Assembly (NCBI RefSeq): GCF_000294775.2
Contig: NZ_CP015506.1
Coordinates: 1,835,501-1,899,500 of the forward strand
Source: Cytobacillus oceanisediminis 2691
GTDB lineage: Bacteria; Bacillota; Bacilli; Bacillales; Cytobacillaceae
Reading direction: 5' to 3'
Length of the DNA: 64,000 nucleotides
Below the pieces are notes generated by a model, which saw only the letters and a program-made list of their open reading frames with translations, did not search any database and was not told the DNA's origin. Below, piece after piece: positions 39,245 through 46,320 of this stretch (position 1 is its first letter; every line of letters begins with the position of its first letter). The position numbers and the translations under genes were made by a program.

Positions 39245-40176
39245 TCGAAATTATGGATTTATCGAAAAGATACGGAAAATTTACAGCACTTGATTCTTTA
39301 AATTTAAATATAGAAAAAGGCAGTGTATTTGGTTTTGTCGGACAGAATGGTGCAGGAAAATCCACAACCTTCTCCATTTTGGCAACCTTACTTGCCCCCA
39401 CTTCGGGCTCTGCGTACGTAAACGGGTATGATGTTCAAAAGGATTCAAAACTCGTGAGGAAGCAGATAGGCTATATGCCAGATTTCTTCGGGGTTTATGA
39501 CCAGCTTAAGGCTGATGAATATCTGCACTTCTACGGTGCGAGTTACGGCATACCATTCGCAGAACGCGAGAAGCTGATACCGCAGCTTCTCGACCTAGTC
39601 AACTTGTCAAATAAAAGAGAGTCATATGTAGACCTATTATCAAGAGGCATGAAGCAGCGTCTCTGCCTGGCCAGGTGTCTTATCCATGATCCTGAAGTGC
39701 TGATTCTGGATGAACCTGCATCAGGACTTGACCCAAGAGCAAGGGTTGAAATGAGGGAAATATTAAAAGAATTGAAAAGCATGGGCAAAACGATTTTAAT
39801 ATCTTCACATATACTGCCTGAACTTGCAGAAATGTGCGATACCATCGGCATTATTGACCAGGGAAAACTGGTGGCTCAGGGGTCTGTTGCTGATATTCAG
39901 TCACAGCTGAGGGGAGAAAGGCTGATCATTGTAAAAGTTCATGGAAGTTCAAAAAAGGCCGTTTCTTTCTTTGAGGATGATCCTAATATATTTAAATTGG
40001 CTTTACTGGAAGACGGAGCATCTTTTCAGTTTATTTATAAAGGGACAGCTGAAGAACAAACAGAACTGCTGAAAAGAGCCATTTTAAATAATTTAGCGAT
40101 CACCAGCTTTGCAGAAGCAGAAACGGATCTGGAAGATGTCTTTATGGAAATTACAAAGGGAGTTGAGCTGACATGA
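39241..40176 (+). CDS. ABC transporter ATP-binding protein (ABC-2/GldA-like)
   Basis: The 311-aa cytosolic ATPase has Walker A GQNGAGKSTT (about 35-44), the Q-loop region GYMPDFFGVYDQL, the signature LSRGMKQR, Walker B VLILDEPASGLDP and the switch His in SSHILPE. The C-terminal 90 residues form an extra domain seen in ABC-2 drug or lipid exporters. Its partner is the permease gene that overlaps it by 4 nt. The substrate cannot be deduced from sequence. Confidence 0.95.
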   Translation: MIEIMDLSKRYGKFTALDSLNLNIEKGSVFGFVGQNGAGKSTTFSILATLLAPTSGSAYVNGYDVQKDSKLVRKQIGYMPDFFGVYDQLKADEYLHFYGASYGIPFAEREKLIPQLLDLVNLSNKRESYVDLLSRGMKQRLCLARCLIHDPEVLILDEPASGLDPRARVEMREILKELKSMGKTILISSHILPELAEMCDTIGIIDQGKLVAQGSVADIQSQLRGERLIIVKVHGSSKKAVSFFEDDPNIFKLALLEDGASFQFIYKGTAEEQTELLKRAILNNLAITSFAEAETDLEDVFMEITKGVELT

Positions 40177-41021
40177 AGAATTTAGTCGTAAATCCTGTTC
40201 TGAATAAAGAGTTTAAGCTCCGCTTCCGCAGCTTTAAAAGCTACCTGGGGGTACTCTTTTACCTCTTGGCATTAGGGCTGATCATTGTTGGTTTTATCTT
40301 TATAGAATCATTGTCAAATAACATGCAGGGCTTTTTTAAACCTGATCAGAGCCGGACAATGTTTATGGTCCTATCTATATTGCAGCTTGGCTTAATTCTG
40401 TTTATTACTCCCGGTTTAACAGCTGGGGTTATCAGCAGTGAAAGAGAGAGGCAGACCTTAAATATCATGCTCACGACGACCCAAAGCTCTTCTAGCATTA
40501 TTTTGAGCAAGCTGATTTCTTCCATTTCATATTTGATTTTGCTTATTGCGGCAAGTTTGCCTCTCTATAGCTTTGTATTTTTATTTGGAGGTATTTCCCC
40601 AGGTCAGCTGCTTACGACAATGGGATTTTATTTATTTACCATCCTGGTTTATGGAAGTCTCGGGGTCTTATTCTCAACGCTCATTAGAAAAACAATTGTC
40701 TCGATGGTTACCACCTATGGGGTTACTTTATTTCTAGCTGGAGGAACGGCATTCCTGACTTTGATTTTTATGCAATTAACCAATGCATATGGCTATACAG
40801 GGACTCAGCCAACAAATCCTCTTGCATACTTCCCGGCTATGCTTAACCCGGTCATTATTCTAATGAGCACCTTTGAGCCGGAAATGACCAATGAAATTAC
40901 TAGATCAACAGGCATTGAATTTCCTTTATGGATTTCATACTTAATTTCGTACACATTAATTTTCATTGGAGCTATTCTGCTGAGCATAAAAAAACTCCGT
41001 CCCAATATGAAAAAGGGCTAG
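40173..41021 (+). CDS. ABC-2 type permease
   Basis: The 282-aa integral membrane protein has about six hydrophobic helices (about 23-45, 65-85, 108-135, 143-165, 172-195 and 255-275). It carries the ABC-2 element SSERERQTLNIMLTTT near residue 90, as in GldF/NatB-like permeases. It starts 4 nt before the end of the ATPase gene and so is translationally coupled. Together they would form a homodimeric or accessory-assisted exporter. Confidence 0.92.
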   Translation: MKNLVVNPVLNKEFKLRFRSFKSYLGVLFYLLALGLIIVGFIFIESLSNNMQGFFKPDQSRTMFMVLSILQLGLILFITPGLTAGVISSERERQTLNIMLTTTQSSSSIILSKLISSISYLILLIAASLPLYSFVFLFGGISPGQLLTTMGFYLFTILVYGSLGVLFSTLIRKTIVSMVTTYGVTLFLAGGTAFLTLIFMQLTNAYGYTGTQPTNPLAYFPAMLNPVIILMSTFEPEMTNEITRSTGIEFPLWISYLISYTLIFIGAILLSIKKLRPNMKKG

Positions 41022-41086
41022 TATTTATTCGGGCAAATCCCTGGGAGACGGGATTGCCCGTAAATTTTAATAAGGGAATGATATCG

Positions 41087-42664
41087 GTGGAAAACCGCAA
41101 TCAATATCTTAGACTTTTAAAACCGGTAAAAAGACAGCTCCTATTTCAGCTGATCGTTAAGGAATTCCAGGTGTTCCTTTTATCGGCTGCTGTCTTGGCC
41201 TTTTTTCTTATGATGGCTGCAAGATTTTTTGTTATCCCATTTCTCCAAAACTATCTCCTGCTGATTTTATTTCTGTCTGCTATTTATGCAGCTTTTCGAA
41301 TTTGGAAGAAGCGTCCTGACATGATCCAGACTGCATCATTGTATAACACGTTTGTAGCTGAAGACAGGGTCATTACAGCCCATTCTTTCCTTCACGATGA
41401 TGGCATTCTTGCAAGATTGCAGCTGGCAGATGCAGTAAAGCATATGAAAAAGGTGCATCATCAGGTTTTAGGCAGGAAGAAAACTTTCATTCTTCCTAAA
41501 CCTTTTCTAATGTTTTTGTCTTTCCTAGGTCTGGCAGTTCTTTTGTACATGATTCCCGGCGAGAAAATGGAATTGGCGCTAAAACAGGAAAAAGAAATCA
41601 AGATAATTGAAGAAGCTAAAGAGAAACTTGAGAAAAAAGCTGAGAAAGAAAAGAATCCTGAAGTGAAAAAAGCATTAGAAGAAGCAAAAGACAAGATTGC
41701 AGAAAAAAAGTCAGCTGAGGAAGCTTTGAAGGAATTAGAGAAACAAACAAAAAGCTTTGAGTTGAAAGCAATTAAAGAAAAAGAAAAATCAATAGCCCTG
41801 GATAATATTAAAAATAATCTTGATAAGAGCGGGTTAGAACAATTAAGCCGAATGCTGAAAGAAAAAGATCTGGCTTCCTTTAGGGAAGAGTTTTCAAAGC
41901 TTGATAAGCAGAGAAAGGAACTTAATGAATATCAAAGAAATGCCTTGAAAGAGCTTACTGGAAGTGATGCACAGTTGTCTGAAGAAGAGCTGACAAGTCT
42001 CCTGGATCAGCTCGAAAAGGCATTGCAATCAGAAGAGCTTTTAAAACAGCTGGCTGCAGCACAGGAAGCTCTGCAGAGTTCAGGGGTTTCTTTACAGCAG
42101 CAGATGGCTGCGAATGGAATGCCCTCGGGACAGCTAGCGTTTTCGCCGCCTGGCCAGCCTGGCAGTTCAGGAAACGCCTCCAATACGCCTCAGCAGGGGC
42201 AGCAGAATAATTCAAATCAGCAAAATAATCAAAATCAAGCTGGCAATAGCTCAAACAGCAGCAATGGCAGCGGAGCGGGTTCAGGCAGCGGCTCAGGAAA
42301 TGGAACCGGCTCAGGAAATGGTTCGGGATCTGGTACCGGGGCTGGCTCAGGGAATGGTTCAGGCAGCGGTCTTGGAGGAGGTGCCGGGCTCGGACAGGGG
42401 TCTAGGGAGCTGCTCACCATCCCATCTGGCATGGAAGGGAAGACGAATATTGAAAATGACAACGGCAGCCTTGGACAGGGGAAACCAGGACAACAGTTTG
42501 AAGGGGAAGGTCCTGTCTTAAAAGGGAATATCAGACCATACAGTGAAGTTTTTGGGAATTATGAAAAGGCATACAGGCAAAGTACGGACCGGTACAAGCT
42601 TCCAGCTGATTTAGAGGAAATCGTTAAAAGTTATTTTACTAGTATAGATCCTGACAAGGAGTGA
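41087..42664 (+). CDS. Three-helix membrane protein with coiled coil and Gly/Ser-rich linker, MoxR-associated
   Basis: No firm family name can be given; it may relate to DUF4175-like proteins found with MoxR genes. The chosen start is GTG 41087, nine nt after AAGGGA, giving 525 aa; an ATG at 41078 is possible but sits on that site. Two membrane helices lie in the first 75 residues and a third near 146-164. A Lys/Glu-rich coiled coil spans about 170-345. A low-complexity Gln/Asn, then Gly/Ser stretch (about 350-440) follows. The C-terminal motif (SEVFGNYEKAYRQ, then VKSYFTSIDP) recalls the ends of proteins encoded beside MoxR. It ends 5 nt before moxR. Confidence 0.85.
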   Translation: MENRNQYLRLLKPVKRQLLFQLIVKEFQVFLLSAAVLAFFLMMAARFFVIPFLQNYLLLILFLSAIYAAFRIWKKRPDMIQTASLYNTFVAEDRVITAHSFLHDDGILARLQLADAVKHMKKVHHQVLGRKKTFILPKPFLMFLSFLGLAVLLYMIPGEKMELALKQEKEIKIIEEAKEKLEKKAEKEKNPEVKKALEEAKDKIAEKKSAEEALKELEKQTKSFELKAIKEKEKSIALDNIKNNLDKSGLEQLSRMLKEKDLASFREEFSKLDKQRKELNEYQRNALKELTGSDAQLSEEELTSLLDQLEKALQSEELLKQLAAAQEALQSSGVSLQQQMAANGMPSGQLAFSPPGQPGSSGNASNTPQQGQQNNSNQQNNQNQAGNSSNSSNGSGAGSGSGSGNGTGSGNGSGSGTGAGSGNGSGSGLGGGAGLGQGSRELLTIPSGMEGKTNIENDNGSLGQGKPGQQFEGEGPVLKGNIRPYSEVFGNYEKAYRQSTDRYKLPADLEEIVKSYFTSIDPDKE

Positions 42665-42669
42665 CTGCA

Positions 42670-43674
42670 ATGTCGGTAACACAGGAAAAAGAACAGAAAT
42701 TCGCACAAGCAGCAGATATCATTGCAAGAGTAAAAGATGAAATTCAATCATTTATAGTCGGCCAGGAAGAAGTGGTCGAACATGTACTATGGAGCATATT
42801 CTCAGGAGGGCATGTTTTGCTTGAAGGTTTGCCAGGGCTGGGTAAAACTATGCTCATTAAAACCATTGCTGAAGTACTTGATCTTAAATTTTCACGCATT
42901 CAATTCACCCCTGATATTATGCCTTCCGATATAACTGGAACCATGCTGCTTCAGCCTGATGAGGCTGGCAGGCAAACATTCAGTTTTCATAAAGGGCCCA
43001 TTTTCGCCAACATCATTCTGGCAGATGAAATTAACAGGGCAACACCAAAAACACAAAGTGCCCTGCTCGAGGCAATGGGAGAAAAAACGGTCACGATTAT
43101 GGGCGAAACCAAAAAGATGGAAAAGCCATTTTTTGTACTCGCAACTCAAAACCCGATTGATATGGAAGGGACTTATCCCTTGCCGGAAGCACAAACGGAC
43201 CGGTTTTTATGCAAGGTGAATGTTGTGTATCCGACTAAAGAAGAATTAAAAGAAATTGCCAGGAGGACAACGGGGTCGCAAAAAATCCATTTAAATAAAG
43301 CTGCCGGATTGAAGGATGTCATTGCTCTTCAGGAGCTTTCGAGAGAAATTCTCCTATCAGATGAAATCCTGGATTATGCCGTTTGGATGGTCACTGCAAC
43401 GCACCCGGATTCAGAGGGGGCACCAGAAACAGTGAAAAAGCACGTCCAATATGGGAGCGGTCCACGCGGCCTTCAGAGTCTGATAAGTATGGCAAAAGCA
43501 AGAGCCATGTGCTCCGGACGATTCCATGTATCAATAGGGGACATTAAAAACGTTGCCTATCCGGTTTTGCGGCATCGTCTTATTTTGAACTTTGAGGGAG
43601 AAGCAGCGGGTATTTCAGCGGATTCAATTATTGAAGTTTTGTTAAAAGAAACTTCCTGGGGAGCTAAGAGCTGA
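42670..43674 (+). CDS. MoxR-family AAA+ ATPase
   Basis: MoxR ATPases act as chaperones or remodelers for VWA-domain partners. The start at ATG 42670 follows AAGGAG with 8 nt spacing (a GTG at 42661 lies on that site), giving 334 aa. Walker A is GLPGLGKT (53-60), Walker B LADEINRAT (near 118-126), sensor 1 ATQNPIDMEGTYPLPEAQ, with the arginine-finger region DRF and the lid PRGLQSL. It sits before a DUF58 gene and two VWA genes, the classical MoxR neighbourhood. B. subtilis has another set (yeaC-yeaD-yebA), but here no transglutaminase follows. Confidence 0.96.
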   Translation: MSVTQEKEQKFAQAADIIARVKDEIQSFIVGQEEVVEHVLWSIFSGGHVLLEGLPGLGKTMLIKTIAEVLDLKFSRIQFTPDIMPSDITGTMLLQPDEAGRQTFSFHKGPIFANIILADEINRATPKTQSALLEAMGEKTVTIMGETKKMEKPFFVLATQNPIDMEGTYPLPEAQTDRFLCKVNVVYPTKEELKEIARRTTGSQKIHLNKAAGLKDVIALQELSREILLSDEILDYAVWMVTATHPDSEGAPETVKKHVQYGSGPRGLQSLISMAKARAMCSGRFHVSIGDIKNVAYPVLRHRLILNFEGEAAGISADSIIEVLLKETSWGAKS

Positions 43675-44540
43675 TGAACAGCCATCAAGCTATTCTTGGA
43701 AAGCTTCAAAAACGAAAGATTGCTGCAAAGACAAGGAAAAGAGGATATCATTCAGGGTCCAGGAAATCCCATAAATTCGGATCTTCCATGGAATTCTCTG
43801 ATTTCAGGGCCTATCAGCCTGGTGACGATATTCGGCAAATAGATTGGAATGTCTATGGCAGAACACAAAAACATTATATTAAACGCTTCCTGGATGAGCA
43901 GGAGCTTTCTATTGCGGTTTACCTGGATGCAACGTCTTCAATGACAAAAATCCAGCAGAAATGGGAATATGCCAAAGCGCTGGCATCAGCTTTAAGCTTT
44001 ATGGTGCTTTCAAGTGAAGATCGGCTTTTCTTTTCAGCAGTTTCTTCTGCAGGCGTACAGCCTATCAAAAGGAAAGGCTCTGTTTACAGCAGGCGAACGT
44101 TCATGGAAATCCAAAAAATTGAACCTGCAGCTCAGTCCACAAACTTTCTGGGCTGTCTGAAAGAAACTCTTTCTAAACATCAGCAGCTTGCTGTAATAAT
44201 AGCGGATGGCTTTGAGCCCCTTCAGGATTGGGAAAGCCTTTTTAGGAAGCTCAGGGGGTTAAAACAGGAGTTCTGGCTATTTCAGGTGCAGGCAGATGAA
44301 GAGCTTACTCCTGCATATTCTGGAGATATAAAGTTGATTGATAGTGAAATTGGGACTGCTGTAAATGTCAGCATGAGCCCTTCCATATTAGCTGAATATG
44401 AAAAGCGCCTAAAAGAACATAATGAACAGCTTGAGATTATATGCAAACGGTATGGCGGTCAGTATATCTTTGCTCCGGAAACAAGAGATCTTCAGTCCGT
44501 TCTTTTCAGGGATCTGTATGCGAAGGGGCTGGTCAGGTGA
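43674..44540 (+). CDS. DUF58 domain protein
   Basis: The 288-aa product has the DUF58 signature at about residues 42-61 (SDFRAYQPGDDIRQIDW) and a VWA-like fold with LDATSSM at about 84-90. Its predicted helices are soluble, so it is likely cytosolic and may bridge MoxR to the membrane VWA proteins. The ATG overlaps the moxR stop codon by one base. DUF58 proteins have no agreed biochemical activity. Confidence 0.93.
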   Translation: MNSHQAILGKLQKRKIAAKTRKRGYHSGSRKSHKFGSSMEFSDFRAYQPGDDIRQIDWNVYGRTQKHYIKRFLDEQELSIAVYLDATSSMTKIQQKWEYAKALASALSFMVLSSEDRLFFSAVSSAGVQPIKRKGSVYSRRTFMEIQKIEPAAQSTNFLGCLKETLSKHQQLAVIIADGFEPLQDWESLFRKLRGLKQEFWLFQVQADEELTPAYSGDIKLIDSEIGTAVNVSMSPSILAEYEKRLKEHNEQLEIICKRYGGQYIFAPETRDLQSVLFRDLYAKGLVR

Positions 44541-44547
44541 GGACACA

Positions 44548-46320
44548 ATGCAATTCTTAAATCCTATCTATTTTGTATTAGCCATTTTCATAGGGGCAGT
44601 TATCTTATTTTATTTCTTTCGGAAGCAGTACACTGAAAAGACCGTTTCATCCAATCTGCTCTGGGAGCAGGTGCTGAACGAATGGCGGGCTTCCCCTTGG
44701 CTGAAAAATCTTCAGCAGAATCTATTATTTTGGCTGCAATTATTGGCTCTGATCTTATTGATGCTGGCCCTTGTGCGCCCATTTTGGCTTGAAGATTCTT
44801 TAAAAGGAGAACATTTAATCATCATTATAGACCCATCCGCCTCTATGTCGGCTGAACACGGAGGAAAGAGCCGTTTTGAGATGGCAAAAGAGGAAATGCT
44901 TGACCTTGCCGGCAAACTTAATGGCCATCAGGTAACCCTGATTAAAGCAGGAGAGAAAAATGAGATCCTATTAAGCCGTGAAGATGATCCAAATGCCATT
45001 CGCAGAACCATTGATGGGCTGAAACTTACTTATGAACATGAAAATATGGATAAAGCCATTCTTTTGGCAGGTTCCTTATCTTCTGGAAAAGACACAGCTC
45101 TTCATATTTTTTCAGATTCGGCTGTAAAGAATGATTTAATGGAGGAACTGGCTGGCCTATACACTGTTGCACATAATATCGGAGAGGATGCAAGGAACGT
45201 CTCGCTGCAATCGTTTGGTACAGCTGCAGCTGGTGATGGTATCTCAGCCATTGCGGTGATAGAAAACCAGTCTTCCGAAAATATAGAAACAGGTTTTACC
45301 GTCCAATTTGAGGATGAAGTCTTGTTTGAACAAAATTTATCATTGAAAGCAAATGAACAAACAACCGTCCAAATTAAAAACCTGCCTGAAAAACCTTATT
45401 ATGAGGCATCCGTTTCCATTAATGACGGCTACAGAGCAGATAATTTCGCAGCCTCTATTTACACAGACCCAAAACCAAAGGTATACACAATGGGGGATGT
45501 AAATCCGTTTGCGGTGAAGGGCTTTCAAACCATAGGAGCCGAATTGCTGCAGACGGATCCAGCTGCTCTCAAAGGTTTTGAAATGAAGGGTGTGGTTGTA
45601 GCAGAAGGAAGCACATTATCGGAACTTCCAGAGCTGCCAATGATCTTTTTTAACACAGGCAAGGAAAAAACAAAACTAAAAGAGGCAATTTCGGGGGATG
45701 AGGATCCTTTATTTGAATATGCAGACTTTGGGCGTGTGTATATCAGTTCCGCTTCCGCTGCATTGAAAGGAGAATGGGAGACTGTTTTGAAAAGTGGAGA
45801 CATTCCTTTAATACAGAGGGGAATGCAGAATGGACAGCCAATTATTATTGTCAATTTCGATCTATCCGACACAGATTGGCCGCTCCTGCCAGGTTTTCCG
45901 ATCTTTTTGTATAACTCTTACCAGTGGTTATCCCAGCAATCAGATTTCCTTGGATATTTCAGCGCCGGAGAAGAGAGATGGATAAATATTGGCAAAGGAA
46001 ATGGAAGATGGGAGATTTTCAATAATAAAGACGAAAATCTCTACTCCCTTGATCTAAACAAAGAAAACTTTAAAGCTCCTGTGATTCCCGGAACTTACCA
46101 GGCGGTATCAGGAAATCAAATTTATTATTTTTCTGTCCTTCTGGATGAAAGGGAGAAAAATGCAGAAATAGCAGAATCTTTTACAGTGAATGACAAATCA
46201 TCTGAAAAAAACAGCATGATCCAAAGGCCCAACGAAAGCCTCTGGTTCTGGCTGGCTTTAATTGCTTTTATACTGATTGCTATCGAATGGGAGGTATATC
46301 GCCGTGGGCATCGAGGTTAA
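44548..46320 (+). CDS. BatA-like VWA membrane protein
   Basis: From ATG 44548, with AGGTGAGG upstream, it is 590 aa. An in-frame ATG at 44422 lies deep inside the DUF58 gene and is rejected. It starts with the BatA N-terminal segment MQFLNPIYFVLA and has helices at about 5-24 and 59-77. A VWA domain follows with the metal-site (MIDAS) motif D95-PSAS. A large outer region extends to a C-terminal helix (about 563-583) ending RRGHRG. The positive loop between helices one and two suggests that the VWA domain is outside the cell. It overlaps the next gene by 17 nt. Confidence 0.9.
   Translation: MQFLNPIYFVLAIFIGAVILFYFFRKQYTEKTVSSNLLWEQVLNEWRASPWLKNLQQNLLFWLQLLALILLMLALVRPFWLEDSLKGEHLIIIIDPSASMSAEHGGKSRFEMAKEEMLDLAGKLNGHQVTLIKAGEKNEILLSREDDPNAIRRTIDGLKLTYEHENMDKAILLAGSLSSGKDTALHIFSDSAVKNDLMEELAGLYTVAHNIGEDARNVSLQSFGTAAAGDGISAIAVIENQSSENIETGFTVQFEDEVLFEQNLSLKANEQTTVQIKNLPEKPYYEASVSINDGYRADNFAASIYTDPKPKVYTMGDVNPFAVKGFQTIGAELLQTDPAALKGFEMKGVVVAEGSTLSELPELPMIFFNTGKEKTKLKEAISGDEDPLFEYADFGRVYISSASAALKGEWETVLKSGDIPLIQRGMQNGQPIIIVNFDLSDTDWPLLPGFPIFLYNSYQWLSQQSDFLGYFSAGEERWINIGKGNGRWEIFNNKDENLYSLDLNKENFKAPVIPGTYQAVSGNQIYYFSVLLDEREKNAEIAESFTVNDKSSEKNSMIQRPNESLWFWLALIAFILIAIEWEVYRRGHRG

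Noticed and set aside
40928-41086. Upstream start at 40928 for the coiled-coil membrane protein
   Set aside because: It would overlap the end of the ABC permease gene in another frame and lacks a ribosome-binding site; GTG 41087 has one.
42262-42390. Short DNA repeats as a CRISPR array
   Set aside because: The repeats are in frame within a protein linker, are degenerate and have no spacers.
42235-42462. Proline/glutamate-rich reverse-strand reading frame opposite the Gly/Ser linker
   Set aside because: It is the antisense of the repetitive Gly/Ser codons, has no ribosome-binding site, and its repeats follow from the coding strand.
44422-44547. Upstream start at 44422 for the BatA-like gene
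   Set aside because: It would lie well inside the DUF58 gene; the BatA-type N-terminus begins at 44548 with a proper ribosome-binding site.
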